Assembly (NCBI GenBank): GCA_917880885.1
Contig: OU862909.1
Span: forward strand, 31,494,405 to 31,558,404
Origin: Limnephilus marmoratus
Taxonomy: Eukaryota > Arthropoda > Insecta > Trichoptera > Limnephilidae
DNA length: 64,000 nt
Reading direction: 5' to 3'
Every line of letters starts with the position of its first letter. Within the stretch, counting starts at the first letter, position 1. The translations under genes and the position numbers were made by a program. The notes under the pieces were generated by a model that ran no database searches, was not told the DNA's origin, and saw nothing but the letters and a program-made list of their open reading frames with translations. Shown in pieces: positions 32,093-44,139 of this stretch.

Positions 32093-33090
32093 TTGATTAA
32101 TTGAATGCTTGTCGGTCTGTAACTCTGGTTTAATGAACTCTAGAATTCGGATTAGCTCTGAATTTAATTTTCTTTTTTATAATTGGAACCGATTGTAATA
32201 AAACAATAAATCGAAATTACATCTATGTACAATAATGATAAACATATTTGGCAAAATATTATTCTACACATAAATTCCGTTTTTAAAATGTGTAATTCTT
32301 TTGTTTGAATGTTTTAGATTTAATCTTGATAAGTACTGTCGGATTTCGTGATATTTCTAGGGTCTGCTTTTCCCAATTTTATAAATTCCATGAAAATTTT
32401 TAGCTTCACAAGTCAAAGCAGTTATAATGTCCCGTGATATTTCAAGGGACTGTGCTATTATTATATAAACTGTCGTGATAGGTAGTCGTGATAATTGTTC
32501 TATAAAACTAGAAGCAGATACTATTTACCAAGTTTTAGTGATATGGTAAGGGAAAATTATGAATTCGTCACTAAAAAATGACACCAAAAAATGTTCCACA
32601 GATTTTGAAGATTTCCCAACCAATATGTATTAGGTTTTAGATTATAAGGTGCTCAGCGTTTCTGAATCCTGTCCGAATATTACCACCACGAGAGAATAAG
32701 TAATTAAAGGTATGTATGAATAATGTACCTACATATATGTATGTAACTAAAGATTTTTTTTTAATTGATTAAAAATGTGCTCAAAGCTCAGAAAAACGCA
32801 GAATGCTCCCGGCATCCTTTACATTTAGCTACTCTAACATTAATTCAAATTGCCTGCCTCTATTCAGGACAAAAGATTTTAGTCAATTTACTGAATTCAC
32901 GTTTATTCCCGACTCTGATAGAACAACTGCATGCGGCTAATGGGCACTGGACATGGGATATTTTAATAATACGCTAATCGGGCATAACAAAACAGTCACA
33001 AAACAGAATCTAATTATATGTATAGGTTAGGTAAGGCAAGTTTAGGTGAGGTTAGGTTGTTAGTTATTTTAAATCAATTTTCATGGTGCA
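32093..33090. other. Unique AT-rich stretch
   Basis: A short direct repeat of CGTGATATTTC (32348 and 32433 area). Frame 32765-32977 unrecognised. Confidence 0.4.
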
Positions 33091-33099
33091 TCAAAAGTA

Positions 33100-33560
33100 T
33101 TCTGTTTCGACAATGTTCTGTTTTGTCACTGTTCTGTTTTGCCAGTTTTGCCACCTTTATGTTTTGTCACCGATCTTGTTTATTGTCACCGATCTGTTTT
33201 TCCATTGTTCCGGTTTTACCAATTTTCCGGTTTGTCACTGTTCGGTTGTGTCACTGTTTTGTTATGCCACCTTTTTGTTGTGTTAGTTTTCTATTTTGGC
33301 ACCGTTCTGTTTTGCCCCTTTTCTATTGTATCACTGTTCTATTTTGACACTGTTCTTTTGTGTCACTGTTCTGTTTTGCCACCTTTCTGTTCTGTTACTT
33401 TTCTATTGTGGCACTGTTCTGTTTTGTCACCGTTCTGTTGTGTCACTGTAATGTTTTGCTATTATTCCAGTTTTGTCACTGTTCTGTTTTGCCAGCTTTC
33501 TGTTTTGTTACTTTTCAATTTTGGCACTGTTCTGTTTTGTCACTGGCCTGTTTTGTCGTG
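33100..33560. repeat. 16-bp minisatellite (GTTCTGTTTTGTCACT unit)
   Basis: About 28 degenerate copies. Because 16 is not a multiple of three and the unit has no stop in any forward frame, several plus-strand frames stay open (33018-33347, 33083-33286, 33139-33567, 33360-33608), all giving F/C/V/L-rich periodic peptides. This explains those ORFs without a gene. Confidence 0.85.
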
Positions 33561-34594
33561 GAACTAATATATATTGCACGAGTGGGATGTGACTGTGAAC
33601 CGGGATGAGTCGCGGTACAGTCACGGAGCGTGAGAACTGGTCCAGAGGTGTGGATTCATAGAGAATTGCAGCATCCAGCTATGAATGGAGCTGTGACGAA
33701 TGACGCCCAGTGCAGATAAATGTGAAGAAATAAGAGTATTGTGGAATTAAGATATTGTAGAATTGGAATATATTAAGAAATTTTTTTAAAGATAATTTAC
33801 GCATTGAATAGTTAGTTACCTGGAAACAGACTTTTCCTTAAATATATCTACTATTTAACTAAGATAAACTCTTTTCCGTTGTAAAAATACTCGCACGCCA
33901 CCTGAATCTAGAACCTGTTAATGAATAGTTATGCCTTAAAATCAAATAACTTTAAATAAATCAATAACAAGTCACAACGAAGTACTTAATTGCATCTGTG
34001 GGAGATTAGAAACAACAACAAAAAATGATTTACCAAATAAAATAAACCACATCCAACCATTTGTATAGATAATCAAGTTTTAGTGTAAACGTTAAGGCAT
34101 AAAATCTGAATGTCGAACATCTGTGTATAATCTCACAGCTTTTGTGGTTACGTGCTCCAGAACAAGTGTAAACGCGAATGTATTTTAGTATGTTATACTC
34201 GTACTTACACGACATTAGTGCGCAGAGTGATATGCCACATTCATAATGATGGAAAGAATAAAAAACTAATAAAGCGGAGGGAAATATGATTACTTACAAA
34301 ATGTTATGCCCATATTGTTCATGTCTGGGCGATGTTGAAAAAAGCTCGATGCACCACCCTTTCTTGAAACTACCCGATTATGGGTAGCACTTAGAAAATT
34401 TAACGGAGCGTTTTATTTTTTGTACAACACTTTGTGGTGTGACAACGTAAATAAAAAAAATGACGCAATAAGTAACGTTATTATCCACTGCTTTTCATTA
34501 ATGTTTTTGGCACTGAATGGGTTTTCTTTCAACCCAAGCTTCATCAAGAGACGCTGAAACTAAAGTCCAAACGAAATCCAGCGGCGACAAAATA
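33561..34594. other. Unique stretch
   Basis: A moderately GC-rich patch at 33590-33700. Nothing recognised. Confidence 0.4.
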
Positions 34595-35312
34595 TTAAGA
34601 GGGCATTACCAGAGAAAACCGGAAATACGTCATTTTCAAAAAAGTTTTTAGACGTATTGACTCTTTTCCACAAAAAATTATAAATGGATTTCGAAAGATT
34701 GTTCTTTTATCTAGCATTCGTATGTAATAAATTTTGAGATTTTTTTTAAATTTTTAGTATAATAAGGTTATTCCATAGGTCGTTGGCAGATTTGTTAAAT
34801 TTTCAAAAAAGTTTTTGTATTATACCACACCCATTTCAAATAATATAATCATGCAGTAAAATAAATCAATATATTATCTAGCAAACGTATGTTTTAGAAT
34901 TTTAATTTTAGTTTCAATAAAATCGTTAAAAAATATGTACGTACATGTGTTTCTTAACGAAAATTGGATTTGTGTATTTATTTGCGCACTTACAAACTAA
35001 TATATTTCAGATTTTTTTAAAATTCTTATTAAATTTAGACATTATTGAAAAATGATAAATACTTATAATCAAAAAATAACTACAAAAAGTACACTATTTT
35101 AATAGTTTTATCATCACGCCTTTCAGCATTTTTGGATGAAGGTATACATTAAAGCTAATTTGGATTGAAATAAATTCGATATTGAGTTATAATTTTGAAA
35201 AGCTGGTACGGAGAATAATTAATCTTTCTCATTGTAACCGCCCTGCACGATCGGAAGAACAACTTTCGACGAAATGTGGATTTTCGTCCGCTGGCTGGTT
35301 AAACGCTCTTAA
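34595..35312. mobile_element. Family D element, copy 1: TTAA-flanked DNA transposon (718 bp)
   Basis: TTAA at both ends (34595-34598, 35309-35312). Ends TTAAGAGGGC and, inverted, TTAAGAGCGT, with weaker inverted similarity to about 19 bases (shared ACCAG). An inverted, interrupted second copy lies at 40431-42360. No coding frame. Confidence 0.65.
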
Positions 35313-37270
35313 TAGATACCTAGTTCATACTGAAAACAAACAATTTTAAAATCAAAATCAAAATATAAGGATAAGTAAACATAAAGATGAATAAATTATA
35401 AAAATTATGAAGACAGCGTAAGTATAATATATAACTTTATCACAACAACCTATTGTCCGTCCCGAAACAGGAATTTCTAATGGGGAGGACTGTGAATATA
35501 AAGAACTTGTCTTATTCTAAACTTACGCTTAATAACGTAACACGTCATGATAAATAATGACTTAAATAAGCAATAAAAAATGTTACAAATTAGAAGTAGT
35601 TAATTTTATTTTTAGATGGGGAATGAATAAAATATGTAGTCAGTATAATCTTAGCTATAAAGCAGAGATTAATTTTCTACAACATTTTGTTAAATTTATT
35701 TCGCAGTGTCATTTCCACTAATTCCTCTAGAAATGTCAGAACAGAAAAAGACGCCATGTCGCTTGTTTCGTGTTTTGTATTTATTCAATGAGAAAACGTG
35801 CTGGGTGAGTGTTGGCTTCTCTGACTTAAGGCAAGTTGATCATAGTTCAAAGACTAACCGTCCTGCCTACAATATGTGATGAAAGTTCTATCGCTCGATT
35901 GTCTAAGTCAAGTGATAAAATTATTGTAACTGAGTGAACCGCAACGAAAAAGATCTCAAGGCTGTTGCAGTTTTAAATTAAAATAATTCATATGTAAATG
36001 CCACAATTAACCTATGAATCCGTTGATTTCAGATGACTCAGAGGCTGAATAAGACATCTCTGCACCGCGGGCACTCGATGAGCACGTCGTGCAACCGTGC
36101 TCAGTTCTGCCACCGCCGCTGTCTGTTAGGATATCAAGCACAATACATTTAATTTGTAAGATGGTCGATAAACAACAATTAAGTAACTGGCCGGTCAATT
36201 AGTACAATCACACTTAAGTTGATGAGAGCTAAATCTTGGCTGGGCCGAGATCACAGTTTTCGCACGCTCTTTGCCTGGACCGGTGACGTCACCGCACATT
36301 GTGAGGATGGCTAGGAAGCTAGGTACTCAGTTATCTGGAAGCTCGTCCCCAATTAAGGTGAGAATCTAGTTAGAGATGATTTAATATACTCCGAGATCTA
36401 GGATTACATCAGAAGGATTCACGAGCACGTGAGAACAATGATTTCATCCGAGCAAATTAAAATTGTCGCTAGTTGTTCGTTGTAGGTTGTTTGACTTATC
36501 CTCGTCATTAAATATAATATGTTGTAAAGAAAATCACACAGAAGATTTAAATTACGTGTATCTATGATGTTGTAGACGCTGTAATGGAGTGCTATTGTAC
36601 GCTGTTTTTGTTAAGAAATCAACAACAACAAAAAATTGTATTCAGGAATAGATGGAGCTTGATGTGTTGATAGTTGTAGTTTTATTGATCTATAGGTCAA
36701 TGACTTTAGTTATAAGTTGTTTTCAGATTTAAGTACATAACAAATGAGAAAAATAATATGTGAACCTACATATATTTTACAAATTTCTTAAACAATTTTT
36801 TAGCAAGCGATGGGTAGTCAAAGATTTTCCTAATGGAAGTTTTGAAAAATATTATGATTAACTTTGACAACCTACTTACAAATATGACAGATATTAGATA
36901 GGTACTCAATTATTTTCCTATGATTTTCCTTAAAAAGCTTATGAAATAATATTACGAATTACTATGACTATCCACTTAAAAATTTGACAGATAAATAAAA
37001 CAAACATAATGGGTATCGATGTACTTTGAAACTAGATGAGTTATATCCTGGATTTTATTTCAATTTATGTCCTGGTGTTAATTTTATTAAATTAACTTAT
37101 TGACTTGCAGCATCTGTCTAAGTAGGTGCCCAATGCTTATAAAAGTATGAAGGTTCACTTTAATCACCGATGTCAATAAAAAAAAAACATTTAAGGGAGA
37201 TTCTTCATTGGATTCAATTAAGGCCTCCAGTTGTTTTAACAAAAATATGTAATTTTGTGATTTACTCTCC
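35313..37270. other. Long unique stretch, partly more GC-rich
   Basis: Between about 35700 and 36500 base composition is more balanced than elsewhere. It contains a 14-bp palindrome CGGTGACGTCACCG (36281-36294) with a perfect CRE core, TGACGTCA. It could be host regulatory sequence. The frame 36007-36198 is unrecognised. Confidence 0.35.
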
Positions 37271-37274
37271 AGAA

Positions 37275-37385
37275 AAATAAGTGGGTTGCCGTAAACCCAA
37301 TTGCACTCAACCGTCTGGAGCCAGTGAGACTACGGCAACACCAATTGGGAAACGTTGTGGGGCTGACGGTAGGGGAGCGGGTATG
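37275..37385 (+). repeat. Repeat family B, partial copy
   Basis: CCGTCTGGAGCCAGTGAGAC, CACCAATTGGGAAACGTTGT and GGGGCTGACGGTAGGGGAG match the reverse complement of the right part of 11036-11297. Confidence 0.55.
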
Positions 37386-37750
37386 TTTATCTTTTTTAAT
37401 GTAATTTATGATTTAGATACCTACGTTTTAGTTGTTTATAATTTCCACTACTGTAAATTAATTCCATACTTCTAATTAGTAATAAAATAATACGAAAACT
37501 TTTTTGAAGTCCGCTATCCGAAGGTGTCCTCCGGGTAAAGCCACAGCATCCTAAAATAAGTAGGTAAATGAAATAAAGTTATAAAGTCTTTTTAATCTTA
37601 GTACCTTAATATTATATAGAGGATAATATCCACTTTTTAATACACTACGTATATGTTATTTCATCTCCGTTTAAAAACCTTTACAGCCCTTTATCGTGGT
37701 CTTATTCATTTGTCTATTATTTTCTGCACAGTAGGTACCTACGTGATATA

Positions 37751-38085
37751 CAGGGTGTTAAGGGACGTACTTGACTTACTTTAACCAGTGATTCCTGACA
37801 TTATTTGTAGTAAAAAATGTAAATGAAATTTTTTCTACAAAAACATAAAAAATGGTAGTTGTTGAACAGTTGGAGGCGGGGTAAGGGGTTCGTCAGACAC
37901 CCGGCTGAGTGACCAGTGACGACGTGCGGAAGAATTTTTTTTTGTTTGATTTTGAAGAAAAAAATTTTGAAAAAAAAGTCGTCAAAAAAAGTCACCGGAG
38001 ACCAAAATTTCATTTACATTTTTTACTCCAAATAATGTCAGGAATCACTGGTTAAAGTAAGTCAAGTACGTCCCTTAACTCCCTG
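37751..38085. mobile_element. Fold-back MITE with CAGGGTGTTAAGGGACG ends, copy 1 (335 bp)
   Basis: Terminal inverted repeats of about 75-95 bp: CAGGGTGTTAAGGGACGTAC, TTGACTTACTTTAACCAGTG, and so on. TA at both sides (37749-37750, 38086-38087). The second copy at 39545-39913 has the same interior (GGACAGTTGGAGGCGG-type and GAGTGACCAGTGAC). The minus frame 37801-38013 is an artefact. Confidence 0.8.
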
Positions 38086-38100
38086 TATAATATATAACGT

Positions 38101-39040
38101 TCTTCGAATGGACTGAGGCTAGGAGATAGTATTACTATTCATCGAATGGACTGAGGTTAGGTGATAGTATTACTATTATTTACTGGATGGTTGGAACCCA
38201 CCTCATGATATCGACGGTCCCGAAGAATAATGTCGGATCAGCTAAAAAAAATTGAAAATCGTTTTGATGACTTATTTATTAGCTTATTTTCTTAATTTGA
38301 AAGTGTACTTTAGGAATTTTGAACGAAATGAAAACTTGATCCCAAAAATACTAAAAATGCAAAAACGTAACTTGTACTGTAACTGTAGGTACTGTAAAAC
38401 TACAAAATCGCACGTTCGACATTGTTCTTCGGGGCCGTCGATATATAATATAAAATTCTTCGAATGGACTGAGGTTAGGTGGTAGTATTACTATCATTTT
38501 CTGGAAAATGTCCACCTCATGATAATAACATTGATCGAATAGACTGAGGTTAGGGGTAGTATTACCATCATTTTCTGGAATGAATTGAGGTTAGGGAACG
38601 TACCCATACTACGTGACCAACTTTTTGCAATTTTTAACCCCCCCCCCCCCCCCGGTGACCAAAATCCTAAGCAATCCGCCGCTCATTTGTATGGAGCGTG
38701 ACATTTTGAAGACCCCCCCCCCCCCCTAAACGTGTCACGTAGTATGGGTACGTTCCCTTAGGTGGTACTATTGCTATTATTTTTTGGACTTTTGGTACCT
38801 ATTATATTATTCGTATAATAAGTACTCCCTACCTAACCTAATATTCGTAATATAAGGTTAGGTATGTAGTAGATACTATTTTCTGAACTTAAGGTAAGTA
38901 CCTACCTACCTGCATACATGATGCAATATTCATTGGACTTAAGTTAGGTAAGTAGTACCCACTATTATTATTTATGGAAAGTAGATAGGCTACTAATATT
39001 CGTTGAATTGTTGAATGGACTGAGGTTAGGTAGGTATTAC
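38101..39040. repeat. Degenerate minisatellite around GAATGGACTGAGGTTAGG
   Basis: Units with TCGAATGGACTGAGGTTAGG then TGATAGTATTACTATTATTT occur at about 38104, 38145, 38459, 38535, 38580 and 39012, with diverged sequence between. A MITE (38594-38757) interrupts the array exactly at the TTA of one GAGGTTAGGTGG unit. Confidence 0.65.
38594..38757. mobile_element. PIF/Harbinger-type MITE (164 bp) in a minisatellite
   Basis: Perfect GGGAACGTACCCATACTACG ends; TTA duplicated (38591-38593, 38758-38760). Uninterrupted neighbours of the minisatellite show GAGGTTAGGTGG, so the pre-insertion site is known. Inside are C-runs of 16 and 14. Confidence 0.85.
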
Positions 39041-39544
39041 TGCGTTGTGGTTGCGTTGCTGTCAGTTGTACATACCTAGTGTAGTGTGTAGTAGGTAGGT
39101 ACTGGGTAGTATGTAGGTACGCCTAAACTGGTAGTATCCGTTACAGTAATTAAAGCAGTTAAGCGGACGCTTATCAAACGTCACACAGCCGTTAATTAGT
39201 GGCAACACAGCGGCTGAGAACGGTGGTGGCAGCCGCGATTCCGTTTTACATGGACTAATGTAATACAGGAAAATCTAGTAAACACCTTAACATTTGGGAA
39301 TAAACAAATAAAAATGATAAATATTATAAATACACTAAAACTAAAATTGGTTTCTAAAGGGCGAAAAAACACCGGAAAAGTCGGCTGTCAATTTTTGTAA
39401 ACTAGTTACGTTAGTTTAGAGCAATTTTTAAGTCCTTGTCTTGAAACAGCGTTTGATTAAATTATTGGGCTGTTTTATCGTGATATAAATATGCAAAGTT
39501 TTTAGTTATTTTTTAAGTTTATGGAGCGCGCATGGGTGTGTATA
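39041..39544. other. Unique stretch
   Basis: Contains many GTAGGTA/TACCTA words at 39060-39130. No gene seen. Confidence 0.4.
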
Positions 39545-39913
39545 CAGGGTGTTAAGGGACGTACTTGACTTACTTTAACCAGAGATTCCTGACGTTATTT
39601 GGAGTAAAAAATGTAAATGAAATTTTGGTCTCCGGTGACATTTTTGATGTTTTTTTTTTCTTCAAAAACATAAAAAAATGGTAATTGTTGGACAGTTGGA
39701 GGCGGGTTAAGAGGTTGGTTGGATACTCGGCCGAGTGACCAGTGACCACATGCGGAAGAATTTTTTATTGTTTGATTTTAAAGAAGAAAAAAATTGGAAA
39801 AAAAAGTCGTCCAAAAAAGTCACCGGAGACCAAAATTTCATTTACATTTTTTACTCCAAATAATGTCAGGAATCACTGGTTAAAGTAAGTCAAGTACGTC
39901 CCTTAACACCCTG
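39545..39913. mobile_element. Fold-back MITE with CAGGGTGTTAAGGGACG ends, copy 2 (369 bp)
   Basis: As copy 1, with ~100-bp inverted ends extending to the block GGTCTCCGGTGAC. TA at both sides (39543-39544, 39914-39915). Confidence 0.8.
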
Positions 39914-40430
39914 TATAATGAAAGTAAAATATTAGCTGTTTAGTGAACAGTAGATCTTGCGTCCAAAAATTATGTTTCTAATTTTGACTTATTTAATAAA
40001 TCATAACCAAAATTCGTACTGAAGTCAGAAGATTTGTAAGTAGATACCTATCTACTTAATTATAAACAATGTATTATATTATAAGATTATCCAAAACAAT
40101 TAAATTAAGATAATTACTGTAATTTTAAAAAAAATACTACTTATTTTGTTAAGAAAGGACATTTTGGATTGACCTAGGTTAAATTAAAAATTAATGAAAT
40201 CATATCTAGGTTAAATTAGTTTAAAAGTATAGATGAAATAATACTGCACTTCTTCTTCTCGAGTTGGTTCCTCATTGCTGAGGATCATAACCCCTACTCC
40301 AATTGTACCGGACACCAGCGATACTTTGTCACTCCAGTGCATTGGCGACCTTCCTGCTTCTTCTGCCTTCTATGAGGTTCTCCAAGTTGGAATCCTCAGT
40401 TTGGCGTCCAAAGTAGGTACTTAAGAGCGT
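39914..40430. other. Mostly unique stretch
   Basis: 40240-40425 read on the minus strand gives NLENLIEGRRSRKVANALE-like peptides next to a GAAGAAG run, which could be the end of a LINE reading frame. Too short to assign. Confidence 0.3.
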
Positions 40431-40690
40431 TTAATCAGCCAGCGGCCGAAAATCCACATTTCGTCGAAAGATGTTCTTACGATCGTACAGGGCGGTTCCA
40501 AGGGGTGATGATAAAACTATTAAAATTATGTACTTTTTGTAATTTTTTTTTATCATAAGTATTTATCATTTTTCAATATAATAAAAATGTGAAATATATT
40601 AGTTTGTAAGTGCGAAAATAAATACACAAACAGACCAATTTTCGTCAAGAATCACATGCACGTATATATTTTTTAATGATTACGATAATG

Positions 40691-40712
40691 ATTACCCATT
40701 CCCGCCTCCCAA
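40691..40712 (-). repeat. Family A end, inverted stub
   Basis: ATTACCCATTCCCGCCTCCCAA is the inverted family A end. Without the hAT insertion it joins 41758 onward, giving a palindrome around CCTCCCAAATTGAAAATTTG. Confidence 0.7.
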
Positions 40713-41749
40713 CAGCGCCGGATCTGCCATACGTTCAAAAACGTGCAAAAACCTGGCGCCAACTCCGAAGGGGCGCCGTGAGAAAATAAATATTGTATTA
40801 AAATTTAGTTATAATATTCCCTGAATCGTTTCAAAATTACCCATAGTACGAAATAATTATTACGCTCTAGCAACACTTTCCAAAGAAACAGAATGCGCAC
40901 GCATCTGGTTGGTATCAACGGCTTACGAATTTATAGTCAGTTACAGAATTTTTTTACAAATTCCATATATTTAGTTTAAACGTAAGATCTATTTTTCCAT
41001 ATATATTTTACCGTGTTTTACGACGAATAGGTGCGATCCAAATTCAATAACCAATCACAGCGCGGTATTTTTGTTCGTAAGCCGTTGATACCATACGTCA
41101 GTGTTTAGTGTTCGTTCTCTCAACATAGGGAAAATGCAAGGTACAAATTTGAGGTTATATTCTTATTATCACTGCTCACTGTCTCTCGTCGGGACTGCCT
41201 GCCAGAAGCTAGTAGATGCTATTCTTGTGTTGTACGTTGCCATGAGAACGTATTTGTATTTGCTTTTTCTAATATTCGCGTTGGGTATATAGGTACATAA
41301 ACGCAGTAAATCTCAAGAATGTATAATGGACCTAGTTCAGCGAAACCACCAGCATTGTCTCGTAACCTATATTTTAAATCATGGTACGGGCACAAACAAA
41401 CAATTCGTTGTATTATTTTAAAGCATAACTTGCAAAGAGTTTTTCCTAAAATAATTAAAATAGCACCATAATTTATGTTTACCCTATAGATTCAGAGAGT
41501 TTAGGGCTCCTGGCGATCCTCTCTTTAAAAAAAACGAGTGTGAGAGCTACCGCCAGGTCACTTGGAAAAGTTACACCCTTTATATGTCTTGATTTTATTT
41601 TATAAATTAGTGTAAAAAAAATAATAATAAAATAAAAATGAAATAAAAAATTGGGGTGAACGAATTTTTAATCAAAATAAAAATGTAGGGGGGGGGGGCG
41701 CCATCGGTACCTACTGCACAGGGCGCCAGATTTCGTAGATCCGGCCCTG
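40713..41749. mobile_element. Non-autonomous hAT transposon (1037 bp)
   Basis: Ends CAGCGCCGGATCT and, inverted, CAGGGCCGGATCT (12 of 13 match). A perfect 8-bp target duplication CCTCCCAA (40705-40712, 41750-41757) lies inside the family A end. The hAT signature is complete. No transposase: the largest frame (41101-41292) is unrecognised. Confidence 0.9.
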
Positions 41750-41757
41750 CCTCCCAA

Positions 41758-42041
41758 ATTGAAAATTTGGGAGGCGGGAATGGGTACCGCCGCCCCGGGA
41801 ACCTTTATTGGATAACCAACACCTCTGCCATAGGTCACCCCAAGTGGTTCGCTACGTTTGGTGATTTAACAGGGGTGTCCGGGTTCATGGGGTGAGGTTT
41901 CTCTAGGTCTTGGAGGCGGATGACTAGTACATACTGAACCCCAGATTCCTACCCACCCCTTAAACCCTTTTCCTTCCCAGAACTCTCCTCTCCTTCCTTT
42001 CCTTAAAAAAAACCCTCCACACAGCATCCTCAAAGATGATA
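41758..42041 (+). repeat. Repeat family A, plus copy with internal deletion
   Basis: From TTTGGGAGGCGGGAATGGGT through TTTATTGGATAACCAACACC to CTTGGAGGCGGATGAC, then jumps to CTGAACCCCAGATTCCTACC and stops at CAGCATCCTCAAAGATGAT before the hairpin. Confidence 0.8.
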
Positions 42042-42369
42042 TTCAAACTAAAAATAAAATTTTGAGACATGCGTTTGCCAGATAATGATTGATTTATTTT
42101 ACTGCATGATTATATGATTTGAAATGGGTGTTGTATAATACAAAACCTTTTTTGAAAATTTTACAAATATGCCAACGACCTATGGTATAACCTTATTATA
42201 CTAAAAATAAACATTTTTTCAAAATTTAAAACACGCGTTCACTAGACACGAGAACAATCTTTCTAAATCAATTTATATTTTTTTGTGGAAAAGAGTCAAA
42301 ACGTTTGAAATCTGATTTTAAAATGACATATTTCTGGTTTTCTCTGGTTATACCCTCGTACGTTATAGG

Positions 42370-43532
42370 TAGGGTTGCCATATCTTAAATTTGGCAACCA
42401 GGACAAGACGCGTGAAAACCCCGGATTTTAGAGCCCAAACCCGGACATGTCAAAAGGTTATTTTAAACATAGTCAGTGTAACAAAAAAAATACTTGGAAA
42501 TGTCACAAATTACCTTTTTATATATTTTCAAATTAAATTTAGTCATCTTTTATCATCATTATAAACGTACCTAACAAAACATTACAAAAAATTATAGTTT
42601 GTTATAAATTGTTTTAATAATCAGTTAGTAATTTTTTATTCTTAAAATAAAACACAAATTATTAATATACTCTGTTATGAAAAAAAAAACCCTTATTAAA
42701 ATATTAAGCCTAACCAAATTCAATTGAATTTTGTTAGGCTTAATCTTAAAAGTACTGAGACCATTTTAGTATTCAGTCTTACAATTTTTTAGATAACTCT
42801 TTTAACTTAATAATAATTATATCTTTAAATTTTTATCAGCGGCCATTTAAACAACAAAATATCTCTTAACATAATATGAATTAAATTCAGTCTTCTTCAA
42901 TTTTAAGCAACAAAACTGAACCTTTTTTATAATTTAGACTTACTGTAATGTAAGTTACATTATTAATTTTTTTAAGCATAAAATAATCAAAAACTATACT
43001 CATTTATATCACCTTAAAGTTTTAATCAACCGCCATATTGTAAATTTCTTTTACGTAATAAAAACAATCATAACTTTAACTACAAAAATGAAAAGAAATT
43101 ATTGCACCCAAAAGTACCTACATTATTTGATTATCTAGCTATTAAAGCTTTTTCCTCAGCCTCTCGCCTTTTTTACTTTTCATTTTTTTTGTATTTATCA
43201 CTCTTTCCGATAGCTTTTAGAATATCTTCCCATTTTGAAAGGAATTTGTAAAAATCAATGCAGCTGTATTCTTGGAAATTGAATTTATTTTTAATTAAAG
43301 ATAAATTAAACAATGTTACTTTATTTGAACTACTTTTACATTTGTTTAAAGCCGACCGGTTTCAGTACGACCGTTCCTTCCTCAGAGCAAACGTATACGT
43401 TTGACTTTAAATTTTAAGACTTTAAATTATTTTTTTTAAACCCGGACATCAAATGAAACCCCGTTCGGACGCTCCCAGGACGCCCTCTAAACTAGGACAA
43501 ATCCGGGGAAACCCGGACGGATGGCAACCCTA
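42370..43532. mobile_element. hAT-type transposon, non-autonomous (1163 bp)
   Basis: Ends TAGGGTTGCCAT and the exact inverse ATGGCAACCCTA, with a perfect 8-bp target duplication GTTATAGG (42362-42369, 43533-43540). Subterminal CCCGGACATGTC and GGACAAATCCGGGG blocks are typical of this hAT type. The interior is very AT-rich, without a transposase; it contains a hammerhead-like motif (43360-43385). Confidence 0.85.
43360..43385 (-). ncRNA. Hammerhead-like core motif, mutated
   Basis: On the minus strand CTGAGGA, one extra A, GGAAC-GGTC-GTACT (imperfect stem), GAAA. It differs from 31036-31061 by stem mutations and shares the GGTCG context after GAAA. Confidence 0.3.
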
Positions 43533-43540
43533 GTTATAGG

Positions 43541-44138
43541 TAGACAGATAATTGAAAGCCAAATGGTGTACATTCTAGTGCCTTAATAATGGTGTTCTTA
43601 ATCCTGTAACCTACTTCTGAAGAATTATTGTTTGATCTTGTTGCTATTACACTTGAAGGGTCCTTGATGTAGCAGACTAATAAGAAGAATAAAGTGAAAA
43701 TGATTTCTGTAATTTCACGAAAAAACAATCAGGATTAAAAATATTTAACGTCTAAAAAGGAGTCCAGTGTAAAATGGTGCGATGGTGAGCATTAGTAAAT
43801 GTCCTATGGCGATGTTTTGGTTGACTTGACCCGCGGGGACCAGGCCGTGTGAAATAATTATATTCAGTGGTTTATTATCTAAACAATATTACCCCGCGGC
43901 TGCCCAGTTAAATGGTCCATGATGAATGGACTCAGCCAGCATCCAACATCCAACATCCAGCAACCAGCTCGTAATGCGACACATCGCTTATTTAAATCTC
44001 GCATGAATACGTGCTGTACTGATCAACATGAATAATTAATGGAACATCGTAGAATATAGTAGAACCCTTGTGGATTTGTGCAAAAAGGGTTTGTGATGGG
44101 TTACATTTAAATTTGTTGGGAATTCATAGTTTATTATC
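43541..44138. other. Unique stretch
   Basis: 43740-44030 is less AT-rich and has no repeats; possibly host sequence. No coding signal. Confidence 0.4.
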
Positions 44139-44139
44139 C

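Larger units (their letters stand above)
40431..42360. mobile_element. Family D element, copy 2, split by nested insertions
   Basis: 40431-40688 is the reverse complement of 34935-35312, and 42042-42357 the reverse complement of 34600-34925. The junction sequence in copy 1 (AATCGTTAAAAAATATG area) is where a family A unit was inserted, and a hAT element then entered the family A unit. The left end starts TTAAGAGCGTTTAATCAGCC; the right end is eroded. Confidence 0.75.

Noticed and set aside
33018..33608. Overlapping F/C/V-rich ORFs of 67-142 codons
   Set aside because: All are translations of a 16-bp minisatellite; periodic peptides with no gene signals.
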